Source: Tubiluchus corallicola (Eukaryota > Priapulida > Priapulimorpha > Priapulimorphida > Tubiluchidae). From it: a DNA stretch of 42,001 nt. The notes below the pieces were generated by a model. The model saw nothing but the letters and a program-made list of their open reading frames with translations, made no database searches and had not been told where the DNA came from. Location of the stretch: assembly GCA_030141605.1 (NCBI GenBank), contig JAQGDQ010001415.1, positions 1-42,001 on the forward strand, read 5' to 3'. Each line of letters begins with the position of its first letter. Position 1 is the first letter of the stretch. Shown piece by piece: positions 1-12,182 of the stretch. Position numbers and translations under genes: made by a program.

Positions 1-670
1 ATCTAATAGACAAAAAATTGATTTATACGTAAGATTCAAGAAGTGCCTTAGTGTACTGTTTATTTAGTGAATGCAGAGGTAAAGAAGTTATATGAGCAGG
101 TAGGGAGTTCCATAATACTGATCCCTGATATTTTAACGACCTTCAACCCTTAGATGTATTAAATCATTCGATGAAGAAAGAACTGCTAGTAGAAAACCTA
201 GTGTTGTAACTGTGAATGTCAGATGCTGGTGTTTAGTGATTTAGAAACAATTTTGGTAGTAAGTTATTCTTAAATTCGTTTACAAGTTTTGCAAGCTCGA
301 GTTTGTAGATATCATTCAGTTTTAAGAGGCCCAATTTAACGTAGGATGAAGTTGCATGTTCCCTTCTACTAGAAAATGTCATCAGCTTAACTATAATGTT
401 TTGATGAGTTTGTATTGGTTTTAAAATATTTGAAGACGCAGTGCCCCAGGCAAGAATCCCATAGTGAAGATAAGAATAAACCAAAGCATGGTATATTAGT
501 TTTAGTACATCTGTATTTACGTAGTGTCTTATCGTCGCAATTATGCCCTTGATTTTGCTAATTTTGTAGGTTATTTGTTTTATTTGTGTAGAAAATGTTA
601 AGTTATCATCAATGAACAAACTGAGGTATTTAAATTCTTTACATCTCGTTAATATTTGATCTAATATCCT
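1..670 (-). mobile_element. Decayed non-LTR retrotransposon fragment, RT C-terminal region
   Basis: The open frame at 233-619 on the minus strand encodes the part of a non-LTR reverse transcriptase that follows the catalytic palm. It contains FIDDNLTFSTQI, then IRHYVNTDVLKLIYHALVYS, then YGILAWGTAS, and ends near NNLLPKLF, which is the order seen in CR1/Jockey-like elements. Upstream codons KYLSLF continue the match to about 655. Downstream, 85-120 encodes a remnant of the motif ending in ELPT, and 1-86 looks like the protein C-terminus (KALLESYV then stop) plus the start of the 3'UTR. Endonuclease and catalytic palm are absent, so this is a dead fragment. The clade assignment is inference. 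Confidence 0.75.
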
Positions 671-1828
671 ATTTAGGAAATAGGAAAATTTGCAATAAAA
701 CCTGCATTTGAAACTACATGTATAGGATTATTAGGATATAATTTACTTTAGTGTCACATTAGCTACTCAACTCTGGCTACTGTTCTTGTCAAATAACCTT
801 AACATTGACTAAATTCTGCAAGTATCGGGAAAATGTTTATTTGGCAACTTCAATGCTGATTAACTGATTAACATCCGTGATGGATTAAGTTGGATTTGTT
901 GGCTTCAGTCGCATTGTCATTAAAAAGAGCTGAACTTTCCACTAACTAATTTAATGAAATAGGGTTGAAGTCAATGCAAAGAAAATTCTGTACAGACTTA
1001 CAACTTTCAGAAAACTTGTGCCTAATCACGCCAGAGGGCCTTTTAGTGCTTTTCAATTTATATGCAGATCGTATTATACGAACAGTAATCCCTGAGGTTA
1101 CCTGGGACCATAACCAGGGTATTTCAAAATTGGTGCAAATTACTGTGCGACAAGAGGTAAGACTATATAAATCTTTCAACGCATTTCAAGTGAGAAATAG
1201 CACTTTAACCACAGTGTAACCATGAATTTAGAAGGAAAATTGAGTATTGATCCGTTATCTAATACAGCCGGTCCTTCCGATTAAGAAGTAAAGACTATAG
1301 GATATTTTTAGCAGTAAATGTCACGTTACAAATCAACCCACACATACACTATCAAATTAACAGAATAACATATATATAGAGGCAGTTTATTCATACTAAT
1401 TTAGTTGAAATGGGTTTCTGGACACATCCCGGTGCTAAAGTGGGAGGAATAGCTGAATTATAGTGGTGAGAGATCACTCTTGAACACCTCTACCAATTAA
1501 TTGTTTCATCTTAGAGAATTATCCCAGATAATTAGCTAGATTCTGGTACGTCCACAATACTAACGTAACTAGTAACACTTGGTTTGAAGTGTTGGATGCT
1601 GGCTTGCAGCTGTAGAATTGCACAAAAAGGTATTCAGTGAGGATTTAATCACACAAATACTTGACGCGTTTCCTTCAGTTCCCATAACAGGATTATTATT
1701 TTGCCTTATTATTGTGACAACAAAAAAATGGTTATTAGAAACATCAGGCAAAGAAGAGAGTGAGTACTAATAGACACTGACATTGGGCCATCGCAGAACA
1801 ATTAAATTTTCTGCTGCATATGTACGTC
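671..1828. other. Unassigned interval, part of segmental copy 1
   Basis: No exon, RNA gene or recognisable transposon could be supported here. Short open frames (946-1179 minus, 965-1219 plus, 1569-1751 minus) show no domain and no splice context. The corresponding stretch of copy 2 has been replaced by the LINE at 8088-11,348, so no paralogous comparison is possible. Confidence 0.4.
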
Positions 1829-2660
1829 TTACCATTTTATACTTTTATCAAAACAATGTTTTTTATGCTGATACGTACTCATTTGTGACGCGTTTTGAGT
1901 GTGAAACCTGCAGCATTGAATAAAGGTTGCCACGTGGCAGCTGACGGCAAAAATGCCACAACCCAACTCCTTCTCTTTAACTCTGAATTTTGGATGTTAT
2001 CTTTTGCACTTACTTGCTTGCACCTAGGTGTCTTCTTTGGCATAAAAATGTGGATGTAGTGCTGAATTGGGCATGTCTGGCTATTTGCTTACAAAGACAA
2101 TAGTGCTTTTGTAAAAATGCATGGCGCCATCTTTAAATTCAAGATGGATACCACGCTTTAATATATTCAGATTGGCATTATGTTGTAACGAGTCCGGTGT
2201 CCAGCACAGATCCGTCTCGGGATGGCATACAAGCTATGAAATATTACAGCAGACGAGAAAAGTTGAAAGATCCAGAATACGAGTATAAAATAAACTTTAC
2301 AGCATAAACAGTAGCGCCAAATCTTCAAAAAGAAGGACATGTGAACAGACTTATGTATAAGAATTAGCAAGCATACATCATTTACCCTTACAGACAGAAA
2401 TGTCAGGTGGGAATCGTCAAATTACGGCATGTATTCTGCTATACAGGTACAGTTGTATTACTGACATTAAGGGGTTGGTCAAAATCCATCTTCGTAACAC
2501 TATCATAAATTGAAGTATATATACTATATATACGGTATACACATACTGTATAAGGATTTTAGCAGAATAATATGTACATATATATAAAAAATGCACAGTA
2601 TTTTGAAGTTAATCTGCCCTTCAAAAAGATTAACCTATCTAGAAAGAAGGGCATACTTAC

Positions 2661-5600
2661 ATTTGTTCTTTCTTTTAGGCTCCAAAGGTCGCATTCCCAT
2701 TCGTTAAGTTGGTCCAAAACAGCTTCAATGCGATTCCAAAGTTTCTCGGTTCTACAGGTCGGTTCATTAAGTTTAATTTTATCATAAAGAACAGACAGCT
2801 GATACATATCTCGGATTTTTGAATCAAGCATCTGCTGATTTTCCTGTGAGTTTAAATTAAATCTTAAATTGTAATTTAAAATAAAAAAATTGTAGTTTGG
2901 TCAACTAAACAATAAATTATAAATTGACAAAAGCGCTCATTACATTTAAGGGTTTCTCAGAGAAACCATAACTAAAAGAGTTATTCATACAAAAACAACT
3001 ACTTTGACTTTATGTGCTATGATGGTTTTAAACATTTTTATATGAGAAAAAAGACTGCATTTCACTATTAACAGGTTTTGACGCAAGCATTAAAGTTTCT
3101 ATAATTACATTTATTAAAAATCAAATGGCAAGATACCCACATATCTCAAAATAATTTCCCTTCAAAGTCTTTCTAATCTGTTTTTTCTTTTTTAAATAGG
3201 TCAGATCGTCCAAAGTCAACACCGGTAAACAGCCTCAAGAAAGGTAACAGAAAATTGACCAAGCTGACAAAATGATCAGTTTGCTAAATATAGTAGTCAA
3301 TGCATATGAATAATGTTGTTTTACCTTGCGGATTACTCATATATTATCATCGAAAAAACTTTGTTATTACATTTAAACTGCACAATGTAATTGCACTAGT
3401 AATAAAATGTTGAACTATTTGCTGCTGCATTTTACACTGTGAATTTAACAGGTTATAGACAGCAGTCCAAGTAAAGGTTTATTTTTTACATCCAAAGGTT
3501 TTCCTAAATCACTGCACACAAGTTGTAGTATAAAAATAATAAGTAACATGAAATATTGCAGACTATATGTTCTAATATTACATTATGTCATAATAATACA
3601 TTATAACGTTATATTCTTCTTGGTCACTATATGTAAAATATGAACTCAAAGCTTCAGAAAAGTACTGGAACACTTAGTGTATTTTAGTAGCTTGTTAAGC
3701 CTCACAGTGCTACTACCCAACATTTTTATAAGAACAAACAAAACAGTGCACATTGTTTTTACTTATATTTTTGCCCACTTAAAGTTCAACGTACTCTCAC
3801 CTGAATTTCTTGGAGAAGTTCAAACGGATCTTCGTAGCGAAAAGGTAGGTCCAGAATTGTTTGATGAACATGTGTTCCCCATACTTCTGTGACCGCTACT
3901 CGGTGAATGATTCGCTGTACCAACTCTTCACGATAACTTCTGTATGTATTCTGAACCTGCAGGTTTACAAAACAGTGAACATCTGTTTATCCAGAGTATG
4001 AAATTATACATGATAAATGAGATTTTTAATGATAAATAATGAATAATTGGTTAAAGACGTTGCTATAAACTTTATCAAATTGCACCTTGGACTGTATTTA
4101 ATAATGTTATATTACTGTCATCTACTACCTTATTTCCATGACGTGCAAGTTCAAGGATTTTTGCAGCTTCTTTCTGCTGATCCTCCGGGTCTAAGTTAGA
4201 TGACATTTTGTCCAAAAGAGACTGCAACTGATCTAATAATGTATTCACATCGTCTGGATTGGAGAAATATGCCTATAACAAAAAGCAAAATTATATGTAG
4301 AACAGACAAGACTTTATAAGCGTCCACAAATTGAGATATTTAACTAACTTGAATTTTTAGGTATATTACACTTTTTAAAATCATCTAAAAAACTAAGATT
4401 TTGAAGGTATCAGACCTGAATTTGTACCACTTTTTCACGAAAAGTCTCATGACCTTTGAAATCGGTTAGCAACTCATCTGCTTCAGCCGAGCATAGCAAC
4501 TCATCTAGTTCACTCAACCAAGCTGCAATAGTCTCGAATTTATATGCGTAGAATTGACGGTCGAACTTAGTGGTGGCAAGATGCTGTTCTCTAGAACCTA
4601 ATAGTTCCTAGAGAAAAAAGTCATACATATAAATGTAGAGTCTGAAAAGTGATAATATCAGATACTGCATGAAACAAATAAACAAACAAAGAAACAAACA
4701 ATTACTTTAAAACATACTAAGTAATCTTATAACATATGCCTCTATATTTTTCCAGGGAATTTTTTCACAAAAACTACATTCTTTTTAAAGTTCCACTAAT
4801 TAGAAAAACTAGAAAACCTATTAGAAGAACAAGCACTCTCACCTGCAATTGTTGATAAGCAGATTCAGCAGTATCAGTCAGGGATTTCAGTTCAGCTGAA
4901 ACGGTGGCACCATCTGCAGACATCTGAGACATTAAACTAGCCAGTTCAGCTTTAAACTGGTTGTGTTTCTGCACAACAAGATCTCTATTGGCCTAAAAAG
5001 TTTTCAATAACAGAATAAAACACTCTGTTGCTTATAATTTTACTTTACTTGAAAACTTTGTCTAAATAACTTTAATGCTGACGAAACATTTACAAACAGT
5101 GAATGGTTTGAAGAAACCAAAAAACTTGAAATTTAGTTTTAAGATTTTGTTCTGAAATGTCTACATAAACAGTGAAGTAGTGTCCTATTGAAAAGCAGAA
5201 AACCAAGTGACCAGAACTACAGGTGAAATCATTTAGGTGTGACAACAGGTTTAGAGATTATGCATTCATAAAGACTGTAGAAGCCAATGCAAATTTAAAC
5301 AGTAAAGATAAAGCTTTAACTAATTTAACAAGAACACCTGAAGGTGGCAGCACTATTCAAAACTAAAGAAAGTATGATGACAATACAACATAAATTTAAA
5401 TTTAATGTAATTAAAATTATTTTCTTCTGTCCAGTGAACACTTGTCAGCACTAACAACAGACAAAAATTTAATTTTAAGAACAAACAATGTGTTAATGCA
5501 TAATTGTAGACTTAGGCTACTATACCTTCAAATTTGAGAAGTGTTTGTCCGCATCTTCAGGTTGTATACCAAATCTAACAGGTTCACTAAGTTCTCTTAT

Positions 5601-5711
5601 AATATTTTTTATCCAAGTCATCTCTCCAGTCACTAAAGCTCTTATTAGTTCAATGGGTGAAACTTGAGAATCCGAGTCAGCATGAATTTGCTGCATTTTT
5701 TCCAAAACAAT
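2661..5711 (-). CDS. Unrecognised helical, possibly spectrin-repeat-like protein, exon block of copy 1 (partial gene)
   Basis: Six exons can be placed, all phase 0 at both ends, with GT/AG borders on the minus strand: 5526-5711 (62 codons), 4843-4992 (50), 4416-4607 (64), 4129-4272 (48), 3801-3956 (52) and 2661-2843 (61). Together they encode about 337 residues without a stop. The peptides are rich in amphipathic helix. TIAAWLSELDELL in the third exon and EMTWIKNIIREL in the first have the Trp-centred helix seen in spectrin repeats, but no family was recognised. The donor of 4416-4607 (GTCTGA) is weak; the others are good. The gene starts 5' (right) of this block, probably in copy 2, and continues left of 2661. 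A fibrous or scaffold role is inference only. Confidence 0.6.
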
Positions 5712-5968
5712 CTACAAAGTTTAAAAAACCATCAAACAGCCACAAAATATTTCAATACTCAATGTAGCACATATAACACTACAACACAACAATAAACATC
5801 AAAACAAAGAAAATTATTTAACAAACTTTACGTGCATTTAGCACTCAAACAAGGCAATTTTCTCTCGAGAGTTCTTGCTATGAATAGAGCTTGTCTGCTT
5901 CCCTGCTTGTATGCGAGGGAACTCTCGGCAATTAATAACATTTTTTGGTATATTGTATATTAACATGG

Positions 5969-6371
5969 TTAACCCTTTCACTACAGAAGGTGGAACACTG
6001 CCGCCTATGTTTTTCATGCAAGGGACAGAAGGCGGTAGACTGCTGCCCAAGCTGAGCACTAAGCACAGTCAAGCAGGGGTGTTTATATCACTGCTACTGC
6101 CATGCAAAACTTTGAAAAAAAGTTTAACAGCCATGGGATTAAGATTGCTTTGCAGCAACTAATGCTAACCAGCCAACCAGCGTCTGAAGCCAGGTGCATT
6201 TCACAATACTGCACTGTATAGTGTGTTCTCATGCAAAATTGAATTGCTTGTTGATAGTTGCTGAAACCTGTTTAGTCACTTGACCTGCATTCTTCTAAAA
6301 TAATTGTGTATTATGAATTAGTAGTATGAGTTTTGTGAAAACTGGTTTCTAAATATAAGTACATGCTTATT

Positions 6372-6467
<96 letters not shown>

Positions 6468-6644
6468 TGAATGTACGTGCATGTGTAGACGAAAGCTAAT
6501 ATTTAATATCAGTACTCAATAACGAACAACTATTTTGTTTATTTACAAGATTCTGTTTTAGTAACACACCAAAAGAAATTATAGTCAAATGTGCAAAAGT
6601 CAATGTGGCTCAGTTAAAAAGCAACTACGTACTGAAAGGGTAAA
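5969..6644. mobile_element. piggyBac-like MITE, copy 1
   Basis: The element starts TTAA-CCCTTTCACTACAG and ends TGAAAGGG-TAAA, giving a short terminal inverted repeat (CCCTTTCA) next to a TTAA-like target, as in piggyBac elements. A subterminal palindrome (GGCGG near 5990, GCCGCC near 6001) follows. It has no transposase and carries a TG microsatellite. The same element at the same place in copy 2 shows that it was present before the duplication. Assignment to piggyBac rests on the termini only. Confidence 0.55.
6374..6465. repeat. (TG)n microsatellite inside the MITE
   Basis: About 45 nearly perfect TG dinucleotides. The allele in copy 2 (14,881-14,947) is shorter and interrupted by GC and AT steps. 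Confidence 0.95.
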
Positions 6645-6866
6645 GTTAGCTACCTAATTAAAACGTAATACAGTGACACAAGAATCACAGTCAAATATTT
6701 TTCTTCAGCAATGATATAACCCGTAAGAGTAGCGTATGTTCCAGTTATTTAAATAAAAGTACATAAATAATGAACTACTCTTTCACTAGTTCTAAGGATG
6801 ATAGACTTCATAATATCAAAAACAGGACCTTACAATTACATCGGTAAGTTAACAACCATTAAACAA

Positions 6867-8007
6867 ACAAACAAACTTCTACTGACTAGAAGTGCCAATA
6901 TATGGCACCTAATAATTAGCTAAATTAGCTAAAGTTAAATTAAACTTAAATTTTAAATCTAAAGATTTTTTAAATATGAAACATAACGTCTAAATATAAA
7001 AGTTTTGCAGCGTGATGTGTTTTTAATTACAAAAATTATTGTGTGGAAATATCCATATAAGAAATGTGGAGAATGGAAATAGTAAGTAATTTTTCATATT
7101 TTTCTCCATAAATCTACAATAATTTGACAATAAAATACACAAAAATACAAACGAACATGGGAGAAAGGGAGGCTTTAAACCAAAGGTTATCGAGTCAACC
7201 ACCCTTCTCAGAAAGACAGTAAACAAAAAGATGCTAATGACAGCAGAACACAACAATTAAAAAATACATAAACATCTATAAATACAAAAAGACAAAAAAT
7301 ACAACAACAGCAAAAAAACAACAAAAACCAGTCGTTCCTAAATATAGTCAAACATTAAACATAATTATATATGGTTCAAAACACAAAAAAGAAAAGAGAA
7401 TATTTTAATGTTCATAAAAACAACATTTGCAAGATAAAATTTCAAATAGTAAAAAGAAAAAAAAGGTAAAAAAGCAAAATAAATTGCCCTGACAATTGCA
7501 ATACATTAATCAAAAAATTTTTGTATTTGAAAAATAAGAAATTAATGATCCAGATTTAATTATCATAACAGCAGAAAACAAATAACTGTCTGACTTAACA
7601 AATAAGCAATATTTTAAGTTTTTAGGCAGTACAAAAAAGGGGCCAAAAAATATATAAATGCACAATAAATTATCAAGTGCCTGTATTAGCAATCAAGCTG
7701 ATAAGCATTAAAATAAAGCAAATTGGACATTATGCAGGCAGTGCATAGCTGAACATGCAAGCAATAAAGTAAGTACAGCTGGTAAGGCATGCGTATTGCA
7801 TAGCTAAGTGACAAATTTACGAACTACTAAGCAACTCATTGAAAATACCTCACAACTGTTTCTGCACCAAATTATTGTCCATTTTGCTATCTCTGCTGCC
7901 TGTAATATAAGAAGCATGTTCATTATTGGACATCTAGCATTATAGAAGGTGAGTTTGCACCTTATAAAAAAAGTGTTTTTCAGCAAAAATTACCACAAGA
8001 ATGTACA
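6867..8007. other. AT-rich interval with a LINE 3'UTR relic
   Basis: At 7000-7250 the plus strand resembles the 3'UTR of the LINE at 8088-11,348: the stretch from GGGAGGCT to AACCACCC with a central TTATCGAGTCA matches GGGGTGGC ... TTATCGAATCA ... GCCACCCC at 8183-8221. The rest is AT-rich with no clear gene. A possible 51 bp minus-strand exon at 7849-7899 is listed separately. Confidence 0.5.
7849..7899 (-). CDS. Possible small phase-0 exon between the two exon blocks
   Basis: The minus strand reads TATTACAG, then 51 bp encoding AAEIAKWTIIWCRNSCE, then GTATTTTC. It is in phase 0 with both flanking exon blocks, so it would splice in frame. The donor is weak and the exon is too short for a family match, so this is a candidate only. 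Confidence 0.2.
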
Positions 8008-8087
8008 TCTAATAGACAAAAAATTGATTCGTACGTAAGATTCAAGAAGTGCCTTAGTGTACTGTTTATTTAGAGAATGCAGAAGTA
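8008..8087 (-). repeat. Duplicate of window positions 1-86 (LINE C-terminus relic)
   Basis: Matches 1-86 with a few differences (for example TTTATACG against TTCGTACG). It is the left anchor of segmental copy 2 and is cut at about 8087 by the LINE that follows. Confidence 0.85.
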
Positions 8088-8182
8088 AATCAAAATCAAA
8101 TCAAATCAAATAATTTATTTTTTATCCCAATAACAATACAAAGAAAAACAAATATAAATAAAAAAAGCCAAAGAAATGGGAA

Positions 8183-8221
8183 GGGGTGGCGAAAAACATT
8201 TGTTATCGAATCAGCCACCCC
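8183..8221 (-). other. Hairpin in the LINE 3'UTR
   Basis: GGGGTGGC at 8183-8190 pairs perfectly with GCCACCCC at 8214-8221 across a 23 nt loop. A related hairpin with one mismatch is present in the relic at 7167-7206. 3'UTR stem-loops are known recognition sites for the reverse transcriptase in several LINE families; that role here is inference. Confidence 0.5.
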
Positions 8222-9052
8222 AAACAGAGTATTAAATTAGTATTATGCAGTGCTGTAATTACATATTAATACATAAAGCATAAAATACATTCTATACATA
8301 AAATTTTCTAATTTTTAACTAAGAAAACGAAAATAAAATTACCAGAAACTAACAAAATTGTTACTATAATATTGACTTAAATATTAATATTTCATTCAAG
8401 TTGAAATAAAAATATGAAAATATAACTGTTTATGATATCATGCAAATCATGCTACAGATCAACGTTAATTAATGACTCAATGAACTTGGGAAAATAATAT
8501 AACATGCAATTTAATTTCATGCTCAAATGATCATAAAAGAAAAGGTCATGCATAATCAGTATCCCAATGTGTGGATACAGTCAGTAACTAAATATATATA
8601 TATAGACATTTCTTATGAAACATACATTTCTTTTTAAAAACAAAAATATCGAAAACATTCCATCATGTAGTTATAAATTATCAGTTTTCAATAATTATGT
8701 AAAAAAATCAAACAACATGCACAATCCTAACAAAAAATTGCAAATACATTAATCAACTAAATTGTATAATTTTATAAGATACTTTAAACCAATTTTAGCC
8801 TTTGCATGCAGTATAAATCATGCAGTGTATTGTATAAATTTACCTGTAGTGTGTCTAGCATCAAGTCAGAGAAATTTACCTATTTTATGGCACTTTCAAA
8901 AACATTTCATAGACTTCAAGCAGAATATACTGGAAAGGAACAGTTGCATTAAAAAGAAATACTCAAAACAATAAACATTTATCATGTGAAAGGGAGTTTT
9001 CAGTTTTCTCTAAACCAAGACAGGCGGAGGCAAATATAATTCACAATCTTAA

Positions 9053-9791
9053 TCATATTTCGTTAGTAGTTGTTTTTTGTTCTTTTTGAAAAGTAAACAA
9101 TGTGCCTGCTAATATGTCTGGTGAAAGAGAGTTCCACACTACAACACCTTTGTATTTAAGCGAACATTGGCCTCTACTGGTTGCAAACCTGTTTACATAA
9201 AAAGCATTTCTCTTTGCAGATCTTGCATTATAACGATGTATATCAGAGGTGTATATGTAATAATCAGAAAATATTTCAGGAAGTAGATTGTGTTTAAATT
9301 TGAAAACAAATCTAGCTAGTTCACGATTAGAGATATCATGAAGCTTTAGAATGTGAAAGTTTTTGTAACCAGGAGTTGTGTGATCTCTAATTTGGGAAAA
9401 ATTCATTATTTTGACAATTTTATTTTGAGCAGTTATGAGAGGTCGGAGAGTAGTTGTTGGTGCAATAGCAAAAGTAAGAATACATTATTGGAGCTGAGAA
9501 TAAACTAGAACATAATATACCTCTTTTAAGTGTGTCTCTATCAACATAGTGCCTAATCTTAGATATTATACCAACAACTTTATTGATTTTGTACGAGATG
9601 TGGCTTACATGCGGGTTCCATGACATTTTGTTATCAATGTACAAACCTAAATATTTTATTTGATCAGTTTGCTGTATGATGTTATTACCCATTTTAATTT
9701 CAAAATTGTCTAGGTCAGTTTTAGGCTGATGATTAGTGATAAGCATAAATTTGATTTTACTGTAGTTGACACTTAACTGATTTGCCTTCAT
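9053..9791 (-). pseudogene. Reverse transcriptase C-terminal half of the 8088-11,348 LINE (broken)
   Basis: Two frames, 9420-9791 and 9053-9406, cover the region after the RT palm. The first has INxNKMSWNPH-type and IRHYVDRDTLK segments, the second has LKLHDISNRELARFVFKFKH, YNARSAKR and VVWNSLS, in the order typical of CR1/Jockey-like elements. The frames are separated by at least one frameshift and about 30 codons of decayed sequence. Confidence 0.75.
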
Positions 9792-10833
9792 CCAAATATC
9801 AATTTTTTAAATTTCAGCATTAGCATTATGTTCGCAGATTTTTAAGACTTTGATCAGCCATAAACAGGTTTGTGTCATCTGCAAACGATCTGGTATGAAA
9901 ATTGTATGATAAAGGTAGGTCGTTAACATATACCAGGAATAATAATGACCCAAGCGTTGAGTGGTACTCCACAAGTAATATTTATTCTCTGTGATTCATT
10001 ATCATCAATTGCAGTAAAGTGTTTCCGATTTTCTAAATACAACGTGAAGAGTGACAGCGCATTACCCCGAATACCATAATGAGCAAGCTTATGAGTCAAT
10101 ATATTGTGCTGGACAGTATCAAATGCCTTAGATAAATGCAGAAAAATACCACATATGTGCTTTTTTGATCTAAGTCCTCATTAATTCTGTCACACAATTC
10201 AGATACAGCAACAGAAGTGGAATAGCTTTTTCTGAAGCCAAATTGGTAGATGTTTAATATATTATGTTTGTTTAAAAAATTTTCTAGACGAATATATAAA
10301 ATTTTTTCGAATATTTTTGCAACAGTTGAAAGAAAGGAGATTGGTCTGTAATTTGAAGTATTAACAACAGGCCAGGGCCATTTTTGTGTACTGGAACAAT
10401 CTTAGATATTTTTAAAATATCTGGAAATATACCGGTGGAAATAGATTTATTGAATAATGTAGTTTACAGTGGACATAATAATTCCTTCGCAATTTTGTAG
10501 TAATATACTGGGATTTTTTCAGGTCCAGGTGATTTCTGTTCATTTAATCTATTAATTAACAATTCAATTTCAGGTGCTGTAACAGGGTCAAGAAAAAGAG
10601 AGTGTGGATTTTCTAGCCCAAGATATGATTAGAAATAATTTAAAACTTGTGGGATTTTATTTTTCATATTTGAACCTATAGAAGCAAAATATTCATTAAA
10701 AGTCTCTGCTATACTACCTTGGTCAGTTATTTCAAGGCCATTAACTGTAACTTTATTTATTGTATTCCAGTTGCATTTGGTCTTGTTTCAGATATCATTG
10801 AAAATGGACCACATTTTTTTCGTATTACTTTTA

Positions 10834-11348
10834 TTATTTTGAATTATTTGAGAATAATACTTTTTTAGAAGCCTCTTTAATACTATTCAAATTGTTTGAA
10901 TATATTTTATAATAATTTCTGTTAAATAAACTATCGGATAATTTATGTGTTTTGTATAATTTACTTTTGGTTTTAATAGATATTAAAATAGTAGGAGTTT
11001 TCCAAGGTTTGGCACATGTTAACCTTTCTCTACGTGACAGAATTTTGATTAGTGCATGAATATTAAGAACATGACTGTAAATGTGCACAAAGACAGAGAA
11101 AGAGTCATGAGTTGAGAGCTGAGTTATATCAGTTTCCATAAATTTATTTTTTAGGTCTTCAATAAAATTATCTTTATTAAATTTACATTGGTGACGTATT
11201 TTGTAGGTAAGTTTCTTTTTGTGTAATAGTGAAGATTTGACAATACAAAAAATTGGCAGATGATCGGCCACTTCATACAGAATAATAATAGGCACAATAT
11301 ATTGACTCATATCATCGGTGTAAACATGATTGATAAGAGTTTTTGTGA
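10834..11348 (-). pseudogene. Endonuclease C-terminus and linker of the 8088-11,348 LINE
   Basis: The frame holds the DHLPIFC end of an exonuclease-endonuclease-phosphatase fold. This is followed by the basic linker TKSKLYKTHKLSDSLFNRN and YYKIYSNNLNSI that normally leads into the reverse transcriptase. The first codons of the open frame (11,349-11,400) belong to flanking duplicated DNA rather than to the element. The endonuclease N-terminus is missing. Confidence 0.65.
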
Positions 11349-12182
11349 ACCATTTTATACTTTTATCAAAACAATATTTTTTATGCTGGTACGTACTCAT
11401 TTGTTACGCGTTTTGAGTGTGAAACCTGCACCATTAATAGAACTGGCCACGTGGCAGCTGACGGCGAAAATGCCACAACCCAAATCCTTCTCTTTAACTC
11501 TGAATTTTGGATGTTATCTTTTGCACTTGCTTGCTTGCATCTAGGTGTCTTCTTTGGCATTAAAACGTAGATGTAGTGCTGAATTGGGCATGTCTGGCTA
11601 TTTGCTTACAAAGACATAAAAGCTTTTGGAAAAATGCATGGTGCCATCTTTAAATTCAAGATGCATGCCACAGTTTTATATATTCAGATTGGCATTAAGT
11701 TGTAACGAGTCCGGTGTCCAGCGCAGATCCGTCTCGGAATGTATAAAGCGGCATACAAGCTATGAAATATTACAGCAGACGAGAAAAGTTGAAAGATCCA
11801 GAATACGAGTATAAAATAAACTTTACAGCATAAACAGTAGCGCCAAATCTTCAGAAGGACATGTGAACAGACTTATGTATAAGAATTAGCAAGCATACAT
11901 CATTCATCCGTACAGACAGAAATGTCAGGTGGGAATCGTCAAATCACGGCATGCATTCTGCTATACAGGTACAGTTGTATTACTGACATTAAGGGGTTGG
12001 TCAAAATCCGTCTTCCTAACACTATCATAAATTGAAGTATATATACTATATATATGTATATAAATGCTGTATATAGATTTTAGCAGAATAATAAGTACAC
12101 ATATATAAAAAATTGCACAGTAATTTGAAGTGAATCTGCCCCTTAAAAAGATTAACCTATCTAGAAAGAAGGACATACTTAC

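Larger units (their letters stand above)
1829..6866. repeat. Segmental tandem duplication, copy 1
   Basis: This interval matches 11,349-15,326. Introns and flanks agree at roughly 93-98 per cent by eye. Copy 1 carries about 245 bp (3492-3737) and a 4105-5500 stretch that are missing or different in copy 2. The anchor 1-86 matches 8008-8087, which gives a period close to 8.0 kb and means the unit starts at or before the left edge of the window. The right end falls near 6866, after the shared ACCTTACAATTACATC. Confidence 0.9.
8088..11348 (-). mobile_element. 5'-truncated, decayed non-LTR retrotransposon (CR1/Jockey-like)
   Basis: Read on the minus strand, the element begins inside the endonuclease: LINHVYTD and ADHLPIFC at the right end, in the frame 10,834-11,400. 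A linker with KPWKTPTILISIKTKSKLYK follows. A reverse transcriptase broken over several frames comes next, with QKSPGPEKIP, YQFGFRKSYST, the D-x-S region around 10,130, and then KANQLSVNYSKIKFML and YLGLYIDNKMSWNPH in 9420-9791. The C-terminus lies in 9053-9406. A 3'UTR of about 950 bp ends in a (TTTGA)-type tail seen as CAAATCAAATCAAAT at 8094-8110. Many stops and frameshifts make it inactive. It replaces the homologue of about 87-1828 of copy 1. Confidence 0.8.

Noticed and set aside
5838-6162. Paired open frames on both strands, repeated at 14,348-14,699
   Set aside because: They straddle the end of the piggyBac-like MITE; conservation between copies only reflects the recent duplication.
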